A program made the translations under genes and the position numbers. A stretch of 64,000 nucleotides of DNA from NCBI GenBank assembly GCA_035771165.1, contig JAWNZC010000260.1, positions 53,659 to 117,658 of the forward strand, written 5' to 3'. Shown piece by piece: positions 1-8,080 of the stretch. Each line of letters starts with the position of its first letter. The stretch's first letter is position 1. This DNA is from Paragorgia papillata (lineage: Eukaryota; Cnidaria; Anthozoa; Scleralcyonacea; Coralliidae). Under the pieces are notes generated by a model that did no database searches, had not been told where the DNA came from, and saw only the letters and a list, made by a program, of their open reading frames with translations.

Positions 1-146
1 GTCGCTTTCGAGTTTTGAAATTAACATGCTTCACTCAGGTGACTTCCTTATTTGGTCACTGCTATGGCTTCTTTCAATGACGTATTTATTTCTATTTTTA
101 TTCGTAAGAGAGGGTGGCGGGTGTATTTCGTTTTTTAAGAAAAAAA

Positions 147-292
147 AATATTATTTACCGTTTTGGTCGGTCCGTATATAGAGAAATATTTCCCACGGTC
201 TCAAGTACGGCCCTTGGCCTGCGGCCTCGTGCCGTTTTTGAGACCTTGGGGAATATTTCTCTATACGGACCTCCCAGTCGGTAAATAATATA
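147..292. repeat. Foldback palindrome HP1
   Basis: Two arms of about 65-70 bp, beginning ATTATTTACCG on the left and ending CGGTAAATAAT on the right, meet at a short GC-rich centre near 208-228. Arms differ at several positions, so it is an imperfect hairpin of the kind made by foldback or MITE-type elements. Recurs at 25949-26092, 37941-38080, 49628-49770 and about 62790-62945. In copy 2 only the left edge survives, next to a TA tract. Confidence 0.85.
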
Positions 293-818
293 TATGTCTA
301 CCAAGTTCTTTGTATAGTCTACAACGTGTTCATCTTATTTAGAGCATAGCCCACAGTTCCTACATCTACTGTCGAAGTTAGTTTTGTCATGAATATTGTA
401 AATAAGTAGTAAGAGGATTTTGCTCATGCAATTAAGGGTTCAATTTTCAAAAATCACTCGTAGTGTAAAATTCTTAATTGCACTCGCTATCTTATGATTA
501 CCTATACTAATCAGTTGAATAAATGATGCGTCTGTTAGAACAATGAAATGAGTGTGTGTCATGATATAAATACTTTTGTTCCACTTCTTTTTAATTCTGA
601 CTCTTCTAGCCTTCCAACACTTCTTTTCAGAACTTTCCAACGTTATTGTTCACCATGCTAAATGATTTTTTCAAAGCTATATAAATAAATGCTAGTTTAG
701 TTGTTTTTTTCGCCTTTCCAAAGAAAAATACATCTGAAACTCGTATACCTGGGTGTTTTATTATTGGGCGAACCATCTATTAAATTAAGTGACGGTCTGC
801 ATTGTTTTTCTATTACAG

Positions 819-1088
819 GTTTAACGTCATTTTCAGATGTACCAGAAACACACCAGAGTTCTGCGAATAGCATTAGCGCGTCCGCCCTATCGGCACTTTC
901 ATTGGTAGGCACGAGAACAAAACAACGTTCTTCAGGAAGCAGTGAAAGTGGTGACGACATGGACTCTCTTTCTATTCGATCCAGCAACACGTCTTTGATC
1001 AACCGTACGAGCAATCGGACACCATGCAGCTTTACCACATCACAAAATGTCCAGCCAACGCCACAAAGTGTATCAACATCAACAACTA
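819..1088 (+). CDS. Candidate internal exon A (copy 1)
   Basis: Open stretch of 270 bp flanked by a good acceptor (polypyrimidine tract ending TATTACAG at 818) and donor (CTA|GTAAGT at 1089). Reading frame enters at codon position 2 and leaves at position 1, so it is a symmetrical phase 1-1 exon of 90 codons. The product is Ser/Thr-rich (about 30 Ser/Thr), with an acidic patch SGDDMD, and looks disordered; I do not recognise the family. It is phase-compatible with exon B downstream on the same strand. Differences among copies are mostly amino-acid changing (Ala/Asp, Val/Leu, Thr/Met, Gly/Ser), so purifying selection is not evident. Function unknown. Confidence 0.55.
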
Positions 1089-1189
1089 GTAAGTACTAAC
1101 TATATATGACAAATGATGATGACGATGATGATCATGTGACGATGATGTGGTCCACTTTGTATTTAGGGACTATTGATATAGCTTTGTGT

Positions 1190-1211
1190 GTATATATATA
1201 TATATATATAA
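1190..1211. repeat. TA microsatellite
   Basis: Short (TA)n tract after TTTGTGTG. In copy 2 the equivalent tract (12017-12046) is the right-hand side of the deletion that removed exon A, so it probably took part in that recombination. Confidence 0.8.
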
Positions 1212-1269
1212 AACTCGTAAAAACCAAGGAAATCAGTCAATAAGTTCGTTATTTAACAAATAGATGATA

Positions 1270-1427
1270 TTTTTCCGTGCGTATGTACTGTAATAACGCA
1301 CAGATGACGTCACAGCGTGTAAAGAACAAAAAAGTACGCCACGAGACGCAGTCGAGTGGCGTGACTGTTGTTCTTTACACGCTGTGACGTCTTCTGTGCA
1401 TTATTACAGTACACACGCACGGAAAAA
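1270..1427. repeat. Palindrome HP2 containing a CRE-like TGACGTCA
   Basis: Long imperfect palindrome whose arms start TTTTTCCGTGCG and end CGCACGGAAAAA, with a GC-rich centre near 1345. The left arm contains TGACGTCA at 1304-1311, the palindromic CREB/ATF core site; the right arm has the one-mismatch TGACGTCT. Present in copies 2 (12100-12258), 3 (27069-27227), 4 (39060-39218) and 5 (50749-50907). Whether the site is used is unknown. Confidence 0.85.
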
Positions 1428-1433
1428 TGTCAA

Positions 1434-1618
1434 CGAAGCCCGGATAGCGCTATTCACTGGATAGCGATTTTTTCAACCTTCGTAAAAATGGTCACAATAG
1501 ATCTTAAAAACTTCAGTTTATAAATACCAAATCCTAATCTGAGGTCATAACAATCAACGGCCAATTTTACGAAGGTTGAAAAAATCGCTATCCAGTGGAT
1601 AGCGCTATCCGGCCTTCG
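1434..1618. repeat. Foldback HP3 with about 58-bp arms
   Basis: Left arm 1434-1492 and right arm 1561-1618 are near-perfect reverse complements (CGAAG...CCTTCG ends; both contain ATAGCGATTTTTTCAACCTTCG or its complement), separated by about 68 bp. The terminal structure and lack of ORF fit a MITE-like non-autonomous DNA element. Conserved at the same place in copies 2-5. Confidence 0.85.
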
Positions 1619-2008
1619 TACAAGCGGTCCCAGGACAATATAGCTGTCTAATCATGTCTCAAATATATGAAGGTATTACATATACTTTACCTCAAGTTAA
1701 TAAGTCTATCTACTTAAAAACTGTTTCACTCGTGTTTTAAAAACACTCGTGAAATTAAACCTTAATTTTCCTCGGCCCCATGCAATTACCTATTCAAAGT
1801 GAATTCTTTCATCACTTTCATGTTTAAATGAAACGAATTTTTTCCGACTTTTGTCAAATATTGAGATAAATGCGTTTGACTTGTTGGAGGTAACTAAAAG
1901 CGTTATAATCATGCGCGACTGGAAAAAGTGTTTGTGAAGAAACCAATATTACGTTACAAATATACTTCTAGAAAGTTTCAAATGATAATGATAACAAAGT
2001 AAAAGGCT

Positions 2009-2137
2009 TCAAAGATCATGGAAATGTATAGGAGCAGATTTCTCAGCTTCTTTTGTAAGTGACACGAGCTCTTGCTTGTCAATTAAATCTTCAGAGTAAA
2101 GAAAAGCAGCAGCAATAACTAGGTCATCATCATCCAT
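2009..2137 (-). CDS. Small ORF, 42 residues, uncertain
   Basis: Minus-strand ATG at 2137 followed by an acidic start MDDDDLVIAAAFLYSEDL and a stop at 2011. Kept open with few changes in copies 1-5 (for example 39799 onward in copy 4). The start resembles the short acidic N-termini of some PIF/Harbinger-type nuclease genes, but that is only an impression. No downstream exon or splice donor was identified. May be chance. Confidence 0.2.
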   Translation of the reverse strand: MDDDDLVIAAAFLYSEDLIDKQELVSLTKEAEKSAPIHFHDL

Positions 2138-2289
2138 CTTGTTTCTGATTGCAGAGTCGAACTCGAATATAATAAAAATCTAAACACCATTCAACACACG
2201 GGTGTAACCCAGTCCTCTGCGCGGGTTTACTCGTACTCGAACTCGCACTCGCACCAAAGCTAAACCTCCCTAGTATTTCATTTCATACT

Positions 2290-2655
2290 ACAATTACTGC
2301 ACTCAATTACACGCTATCGCATCCTCTACTGCACTGTGTATGCTACTGCGAGTTCCTGCATAGTGTACTGCAAGCCAGCGCACTCTACCGTTCGCTATCG
2401 CATGCTCTACTTCACGCTAATGCACTCTGATAGTCTAATGTTCCCTACTGCAAGCTTGTGCCCTTTTTCACGCCATCGCATCCTCTAGTGCATTCTGTAT
2501 GCTACTTCACCCAATATATCGCATGCTGCACTGCACACTATTGCATACGTTCCTGCAAGTTAGTGCACTATACTACACGCTATATCATGCTCTACTTCAC
2601 GCAACTGTATACTCTACTGCACTCTGCTGATGTACTGTACTGTACTGTACTTAAT
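2290..2655. repeat. Degenerate minisatellite, about 20-bp steps (TACTGCA..GCTATCGCATGCTC)
   Basis: Rough reiterations of TACTGCAc..gctAtcGCATgCTC, varying from 13 to 23 bp, ending in a clean TACTG run at 2632-2652. Open frames through it are compositional. Equivalent blocks: 13125-13279 plus 16336-16560 (split by the DIRS-like insertion), 28090-28460, 40080-40448, and about 51775-52145. Confidence 0.75.
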
Positions 2656-3160
2656 TTTACGAGAGCTCGTGTGATTAGGTATTAATAATATAGCGGGTAA
2701 AATTATTCAAGAGTTATGTTATGTCCAGAAAATGTCGAAGTAGATGTACCTTATCACGGTCGATGCTCGAAACATTCCAATTTTCCTCGTTCTATCGCTG
2801 TACCTGTTGCTTTCTTTTTGTAAACACAGGCAAAAGTTTGTAAATTTTCTAGAGTATTAATTTTCACTAATAGTTTACACTCCTTCAAAAGTTTAAATTA
2901 GTTCAAAGTAAACAAAAAAAAAGCATTTTCAAACCGAAAAACCTTGCAGATTTGTTGGAAAAAAGTCACTCCTCTGAGGTTCACTGTTGCTAAGTAACAA
3001 AGCGACGAATCACATGCTGATCAAAGTACTACTGATCAAAGAACCAATTTTGCCCTGAATTACAAAAAAAAGCCCTCTGCATTAGCCAGTCATATTCAAG
3101 TAATTTTGCCCTGTATATTATTAATAAAATAATCCTTCGAAAGATTCGTCAGCTTCGATA

Positions 3161-3403
3161 TCATTCCTCAGTGCAATTTATGTTTCTTATGCAGGCTAAG
3201 AGGTTAGCGACTCCCCAACTCTCGGGCACCTCTTTTTCGTACATTGACTCTTGAGGGCTATAGCTATTTTCCAACGTCAGGCAAACGCAGAATTCCTTTT
3301 CCTTCTGGCTAACACCCTGGTGTACTTTCTGTATGTTCAGTCGCCTAACATCAAACGAAAGAAATCCCAGTGAAACTTTCTGTGAATAGTTGAGACCCAA
3401 CAA
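3161..3403 (-). CDS. Unrecognised minus-strand ORF, 80 residues (possible last exon)
   Basis: Open from 3403 to 3161, with the frame continuing upstream to a possible acceptor near 3410 (TATGCAG). The product is a mixed charged/hydrophobic sequence ending VANLLACIRNINCTEE. The same ORF is intact in copies 2 (17051-17293), 3 (28965-29207) and 4 (40953-41195), with a single Leu/Gln difference, and broken by indels in copy 5. It lies just upstream of, and opposite to, exon B, within what would be the A-B intron. I cannot assign a family. It might be a terminal exon on the opposite strand or a chance ORF preserved by recent duplication. Confidence 0.25.
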   Translation of the reverse strand: MLGLNYSQKVSLGFLSFDVRRLNIQKVHQGVSQKEKEFCVCLTLENSYSPQESMYEKEVPESWGVANLLACIRNINCTEE

Positions 3404-3476
3404 AATTTCTGCATACTCGGTTCCCAGGCGCTAATGCTTTTTCCACGTCAGATTATCTATTTATTTTATCTTATAG

Positions 3477-3863
3477 ATGATGCTGCTAAATGTAAGAAGC
3501 TGTTGAACAAAGGAAAGCTTATGTATGCTGAGCCAAAGTATCTTCTGGACGTGGCCTTAGAGAACTTAGCCAATGGCAACAGCCAACTTATTGATGTGGA
3601 AACAGAAGAGCACACGTTCACAGAGTTAATCAGCAAAAGCGCAAACAAAACAGAAGATGATATTGGCGGAAATTTTACAAACAATGGACAAACAAGATCA
3701 GACTCATCGTTGGAAAGTTTTTCATCAACCTTTTGGTTGACTACAGACTCATCTGGGGTAGAAGGCTGTGTGGAACCTTGTGTAAAACCGTGTGTAAAAC
3801 CAGAGACAGAAGCTGAGAGGAAATCAGCCCATGTTCGGATGCGTGAAACCATCAGTGCAAGTA
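3477..3863 (+). CDS. Candidate internal exon B (copy 1)
   Basis: Stretch of 387 bp open throughout, with acceptor TTATCTTATAG ending at 3476 and donor AGTA|GTGAGT at 3864. Entry and exit are both phase 1, so the exon is symmetrical (129 codons) and joins in frame to exon A. The predicted segment starts with a Lys-rich helical-looking stretch (AAKCKKLLNKGKLMYAEPKY), continues with an acidic part, then a small internal repeat CVEPCVKPCVKP, and ends Arg-rich. I do not recognise the domain. The first quarter is vaguely like helical-repeat proteins. Copies 1-4 are all open; changes are scattered and mostly non-synonymous. Confidence 0.55.
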
Positions 3864-3904
3864 GTGAGTACTTTTATTATTATACAATGCTGATACAATC
3901 TCGA

Positions 3905-3946
3905 CTGTGATTGGCTAAAAACCTACAGATAATTCTTGACGTCTGT
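3905..3946 (+). promoter_or_regulatory. CCAAT-box / CRE-like promoter candidate
   Basis: Inverted CCAAT (GATTGG) about 80 bp upstream of an ATG, followed by TTGACGTCTG. The same GATTGGCTAA core also stands upstream of the recombinase leader ORF at 10056. The pairing with a Kozak-like ATG suggests a first exon, but no TATA box or transcript evidence is available. Confidence 0.25.
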
Positions 3947-3985
3947 AGCTATGACGCGCTGGCCAGCGGTTTAAACAAAACAAAC

Positions 3986-4102
3986 ATGGTGGCCGTCCTT
4001 AGGAGTGAAGATCAGAAGCGGATTAATCCGGCGGATTTGGCACGTTTTGTTGACGCTAAAACCACCAAGAAAAAACAAGCGAGCTACACATACATCTGTT
4101 AG
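3986..4102 (+). CDS. Short ORF with promoter-like upstream (possible first exon)
   Basis: ATG in a strong context (AAACATGGTGG, AAACATGGCGG in other copies) opens 38 residues rich in Lys (RSEDQKRINPADLARF, then KTTKKKQ). Upstream within 100 bp are an inverted CCAAT box (GATTGGCTAA at 3908) and a CRE-like TTGACGTCT at 3938. After the stop a second frame stays open for about 17 codons, so a frameshift may have cut a longer exon. A basic N-terminal segment of this kind precedes the core in some tyrosine-recombinase genes of this family, but a link to the recombinase 6 kb downstream is unproven. Intact in copies 2-4 (17876, 29790, 41780); its start is deleted in copy 5. Confidence 0.3.
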   Translation: MVAVLRSEDQKRINPADLARFVDAKTTKKKQASYTYIC

Positions 4103-4276
4103 AGTTTAAAGCAGTGTTTGAAGGAGAAAATTGTATTTGAAAGCGAAAAAAGTTAGCGAACCTCGAACTGAAGACGGTATGAATATTTACTAATTTTACC
4201 TAACTTTGTAAAAAAATTTCTAAAGGCTTCAACATTTATAATTGTATAATAAAACAATTATTGAATTCGGTTATCG

Positions 4277-4379
4277 CATGATATAAAAAATTATCAAGGC
4301 CTCTGTTTGTGTTATCCGCCTCAGCCTTCGGCTTCGGCAGATAACACAGACCTCGGCCTTGATAATTCTTGATATCATG
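4277..4379. repeat. Foldback HP4 (MITE-like)
   Basis: Near-perfect hairpin, arms beginning CATGATAT and ending ATATCATG, with the GC-rich loop CAGCCTTCGGCTTCGG. Weaker complementarity continues outward to roughly 4235 and 4418 (ATAATTGTAT-type ends), suggesting a roughly 180-bp MITE. Recurs at 18168-18269, 30081-30183, 42071-42173 and about 53546-53652. Confidence 0.85.
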
Positions 4380-4542
4380 CTCAACCTCATCCAATAATTG
4401 TATATTATATGACTAATTTCGTGAGCGGCCTGGAACGCAAAATCCAGGAATCTGATTGGTTGGCTACTAAAACAAAATAAACATCAGAACTTCAGTTCTA
4501 ACTGCGCATGGCTGTTTGTAAACCCAGGACCGTGGACCCAGG

Positions 4543-5042
4543 GATTCATGCACTGATCTCTGTATAACTGGATTGCTCATCAAAAACAATTGTCAGATGT
4601 TAATTTACTACTGCAAAACAGAAGGAAAATGCAAGCAAATACAGTTCGAAATTGTCAACTGCATACTTCAAGACTTTGTAAAGACACATGCATGTTTTAC
4701 TAGTCTTTAATGAAATTATTGACTGGTTTCGTTGGTTTTTACGAGTTTTGTGATATAGACCAAGTTTATCGATTACAGAGTAAAGAACTACGAAATGACA
4801 CGTTTTGCTGCTTAGAAATACCAACAAATGCAAAAACTAAGCTTCTAAACCTTTTACAGTGTTTTTTGTTTGATACCAATAGCAAAAAAAAATTTAGTGT
4901 GTCTTTTTTTGTCTCTTCGTCCTACGAAAACATACAAAATTTCCGTGGCTGCCATCTTGGTACTCTAAATTCGTCATCTCCAGTGGCTTCATTTTTGGAG
5001 CCGGATGAGCAATCCAGTTATATAGAGATCAGTGGATTTATG
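4543..5042. mobile_element. Small inverted-repeat element, about 500 bp
   Basis: A 38-bp arm (ATTCATGCACTGATCTCT..., 4543-4581) is repeated inverted at 5004-5041, with the shared core ACTGGATTGCTCATC. The interior is about 420 bp and gives only a weak plus-strand frame (4710-5045), so it looks non-autonomous. It abuts the next long-inverted-repeat element exactly at 5043, so one may have inserted at the end of the other. Same place in all five copies. Confidence 0.6.
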
Positions 5043-6609
5043 TAAAACCATGAACCTCGCCAAATTAGACAGGGGAGTTCGGAAATATGATTTCCCGGGG
5101 CGGGGGGCCGTTCTAAATCGAACAGTCAAACATATGTGATAAAACACATTAAAATATGCGGAGAGTCAATATATAGCACACGACCAGACAGTTGCTAAAA
5201 CTATCGGATTGAATTCCAACTGAATCGTGTAAATACTACATTTAGGCTTAGCGCACGCTGACGGCATCAGTTACCTCGTTTCGTTTGTAAGATTGCGCCA
5301 CATCTATAAAGCAGAGTCGAACACAGTCGAAGCAGAGTAGACATGAGATAAGAATAATCTTCGCAGAGAAAAATAGAGGCGGCTCGTCGTTTATGTTGAT
5401 CAAGGACAAGAAAACTTCTCGTAAACGTCCGCCAGTTGCCGCATATATTTAGGTCGGGATCGAATTTAACGTTACCCCGTTACTTTGTGTTCGACGAACT
5501 GTTTTTCTTATGAGTTATGCCTATCCGTCTTCTGTTCGTCTCTGCTTTAGACGTGACGCAATATTATAAACGAAATGAACTTCCTGCATAAAACGACGGT
5601 GTGACGATATACGTCTTTAAACCAATATCGCACCTGATTGGTCAGTCGATTTTCCGCCTAGTAACGGTATAGCACCCGATTAATTCAATTATTTTTGCAG
5701 TCAAAACAACACAATTATCGCCATAACTTGACCTTTAAACAAAGTGTTTAAGAGTTTTGGTATCCAGAACGCACACATACGCAGGTATGTAAAGAAACTT
5801 TTATAAACCTCATCCAAATTCAAGTACTTTTTTGTCGCGCTTGTTTAGTGCGTTTTCTCAGCCGAGTATAGCGTAATTTAATATCGTCAAACTTTTTCAT
5901 TTGTCAATGCTTAACCAAACTCGGAGAGTCTTTGTTGGGCTCTCTGAATTCCTCGTCAAGCTAATGATACGAGCAAATATAACAATACGCACTTGATGTA
6001 AAGTCTTCTCTTCGAATCTTCTTAATCCAGATGGAAGTTCGCAGCTTTGGATTGCTTGGAAATTGATAAAACGTTCTATCAGGCGTACTTTCTGATGTAG
6101 CTTTGCAATTGTAAGCACTTTGGCATTCTCCTTCAAATATATAAAGGGAGGACACGGTTGCACGCCTCTTACCATTTACCACACTCGTTGGTGTTAAATA
6201 AGGGTTATTTAAAATAGCACATTGTACACATTTTACATGCCTGCGTGTGTTCTGTATACCAAAAACTCTTAAACACTTTGTATAAAGGTCAAGTTATGGC
6301 GATAATTGTGTTGTTTTGACTGTGAAATTTATTGAAATTACTGGTTGCTACCCCGTTGCTAGGCGGAAGATAAACTAACCAATCAGGTGCGACATTGGTT
6401 TAAAGACGTATACTGTGGGATAATGATATCGTTCTAGGTAACTGATTTGCGTCCGTGTCCGCTAAGCCTAGATGTAGTATTTACACGATTCAGTTGGCAT
6501 TCAATCTGAGTTTTAGCAACTGTCTGCTATTGACTCTACGCATATTTTATCGCATATGTGTGTTGCATTAAGAATGGTCCTGTCCAATGTGGCGAGGGTC
6601 CTGGTTTTA
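5043..6609 (-). mobile_element. Long-inverted-repeat element with THAP-type ORF (copy 1)
   Basis: Terminal motifs TAAAACC...(5043) and GGTTTTA (to 6609) open long inverted arms. The left arm runs 5043-5290 and 5600-5790, the right arm 6228-6609; for example GGCTTAGCGCACGCTGACGG at 5243 pairs with the complement near 6450. An insert near 5290-5600 interrupts the left arm. The 440-bp centre carries a minus-strand ORF with a THAP-like C2CH signature. THAP domains occur in P-element and some other transposases and in host genes derived from them. Only the DNA-binding part is present and there is no transposase catalytic region, so the element is non-autonomous. Flanking duplications are not clear. 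Confidence 0.7.
5961..6182 (-). pseudogene. THAP-domain (C2CH zinc finger) fragment, copy 1
   Basis: Minus-strand ORF of 73 residues starting at 6182. Readable THAP features: C20 and C26 (spacing C-x5-C, one longer than usual), FYQFP at 38-42, W52, the basic IRRED stretch at 56-60, and C70-x2-H73. The spacing C26-x43-C70-x2-H fits the family rule (C-x35-50-C-x2-H). The frame stops directly after H73, where the conserved Phe would be, then continues open in the same frame (LDEEFREPNKDSP) to a second stop. Basic LRKRTKQARQK follows. It therefore looks like a truncated DNA-binding domain, broken in all copies, sitting in the centre of the inverted-repeat element. Zinc-dependent, sequence-specific DNA binding is the family role. 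Confidence 0.6.
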
Positions 6610-7063
6610 AATGGATCCCCTGGTTTACACAGTCACTACACGTTATTAAAATACATGTATCTCATGTGTAAGTACAGCATGTTGTTAAACCATTTAACAG
6701 CTTTTATTCTGCATTGATATTACTGTATGTATAACGTTTCAAAATGCCCAAAATGTTTGCAACGTAATAATATAACAGTCGTGTACTTCTCACAGTCACT
6801 GTAATAGATTTTCAGATATTTTGGTTCAAGTACTTAATGCACAACCATGAACAATATGTCAAACAAAAGCTATTGAATATTGCCGTTTGGAGTAAAAAAA
6901 TTTAAGATTTTAGCTGAACGGAAAGTACTTCAAAAATGGTAAAACCTCTGCGATTTTTCACAAGAAAGATAGTGGCGAATACGAGCCTATACTTTGTCAA
7001 GTTTTTACAGAACGTTCGCATCTTTCTGTAGTCTTATTGTAAACTACTTATGACTTCGCTTGT

Positions 7064-7190
7064 TCGGTCCGTGCTGGTGAAATATCGGACCTGTGTTTTC
7101 TGCACGGACTTCGGCTTGCTTATACACTCCCTCCATCCGTGCTAAAAACCTCGGTCCGATATTTTACTATTACAGATCCCGTGCTTGGCC
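7064..7190. repeat. Imperfect foldback (TCGGTCC... palindrome)
   Basis: CGGTCCGTGCTGGTGAAATATCGGACC near 7064 pairs with a reversed complement containing GGTCCGATATTTTAC at 7152-7167. A GC-rich AGCCGAAG-like centre lies near 7110-7120. Conserved in copies 2-4. In copy 5 the left arm is deleted at about 57173, leaving only the right arm. Confidence 0.65.
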
Positions 7191-7318
7191 AACAAGTAGT
7201 TAATAGCCTAGAAACGTTTATGATTGTTTAAATAGAAACACGTTAACGCAATAACCGTCCCGCCTGTCGGTTTTAGTCCTCTACGCCGTCCCGACACCAG
7301 GTCGCATTTGTGAGACAT

Positions 7319-7474
7319 GTAATAATATAACAATAGAGTTGATGTTCGCGGGCATAAATGTTTTTGGCGCGACTCAGGCTCATTTTACCCCGAACGGAAG
7401 GCGATCGTTAAACTTAGCTTGGAGAAGGGCCAAGAACATATTTATGCCCAAGAACATCAACTGTATTATTATTA
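7319..7474. repeat. Inverted repeat with about 45-bp arms
   Basis: GAGTTGATGTTCGCGGGCATAAATG (7337 onward) pairs with the reverse complement in ATTTATGCCCAAGAACATCAAC (to 7462); outer AT-rich stretches extend pairing to 7319 and 7474. The spacer of about 60 bp includes GGCGCGACTCAGGCTC. No ORF. Present in every copy (for example 21209-21364, 33124-33279, 45105-45262). Confidence 0.7.
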
Positions 7475-7574
7475 TCCCCGAGCCCGGGCGAGGGTGCTAA
7501 TCTCGACACGCGTGGAGTCCACTTACACGCAAAACTTCACGCCAGATGAAAACCTGAAAGTAATTCTGAAACCT

Positions 7575-7577
<3 letters not shown>

Positions 7578-7665
<88 letters not shown>
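7578..7665. repeat. TA microsatellite, length-variable
   Basis: 88-bp (TA)n tract in copy 1. The same tract is about 35 bp in copy 2 (21467-21500), 28 bp in copy 3 (33381-33408), 23 bp in copy 4 (45366-45388) and interrupted in copy 5 (57665-57704). Confidence 0.9.
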
Positions 7666-8034
7666 AAGTATGAAGTATAGTTTTACCTTAAAGTCTTCGC
7701 TACCAGAGGTTTCACCCTAAACGGGATCATCAGGCGACTGAAAAATATCGGTTAGTGGGCTGCTTAAATGCGTTGGTTGGGGCGTGGGTGTGGGCGTCGA
7801 AACGTCCGGCGCATTCCTTTGGAGCGTGGGTGTGGGCGTCGAAACGTTGCGCGCATTCCTTTGATTGTTTAGGTTGTTGATCCGAAATCTGTTTTTGTGC
7901 CGACAGGTCGAAACTATTTCTGATCTTTTGTTTAGTAAAAGTTGTTTGTCTGCCTTCATGATGAAAAGTTTTTCGTCCAAACATAAATTGCATATATGGT
8001 ATTGAGCACTCTCTAACATTTCGTGAACCAAAAC

Positions 8035-8038
<4 letters not shown>
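7666..8038 (-). mobile_element. Penelope-like element tail, copy 1
   Basis: Minus-strand ORF from 8031 to 7717, 104 residues. The first half reads ...ICNLCLDEKLFIMKADK then LLNKRSEIVSTCRHKN, a C-x2-C ... NKRSE ... CRH pattern I associate with the region after the GIY-YIG endonuclease core of Penelope-like retroelements. The second half is a tandem 14-residue repeat (STPTPT core) from a 42-bp minisatellite at 7782-7866. The 3' end contains CCTGATGATCCCGTTTAGGGTGAAACC, similar in layout to Penelope 3' tails. The RT and most of the endonuclease are absent, so this is a 5'-truncated remnant. A second open frame (8086 to 7730) overlaps it. TA tracts flank both sides. Confidence 0.6.

Positions 8039-8075
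<37 letters not shown>
8039..8075. repeat. TA microsatellite, length-variable (second tract)
   Basis: About 37 bp in copy 1, 36 bp in copy 2 (21875-21910), about 60 bp in copy 3 (33785-33844), about 70 bp in copy 4 (45723-45792), and shorter and split in copy 5 (58606-58645). Confidence 0.9.

Positions 8076-8080
<5 letters not shown>

Noticed and set aside
440..640. 66-residue minus-strand ORF repeated in copies 1, 3, 4 and 5
   Set aside because: AT-rich, low-complexity translation with no homology impression and no upstream signals; its conservation follows from recent duplication.
697..1038. Minus-strand ORF of 113 residues opposite exon A
   Set aside because: Shadow of exon A; the plus-strand reading has both splice signals and a symmetrical phase, the minus reading has neither.
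3466..3852. Minus-strand ORF of 128 residues opposite exon B
   Set aside because: Antisense shadow of exon B with no splice signals or domain.
7419..7673. ORF rich in Tyr-Ile repeats over the TA tract (and similar frames in other copies)
   Set aside because: The repeat peptide is the direct translation of (TA)n; tract length changes between copies and there is no domain or splice support.
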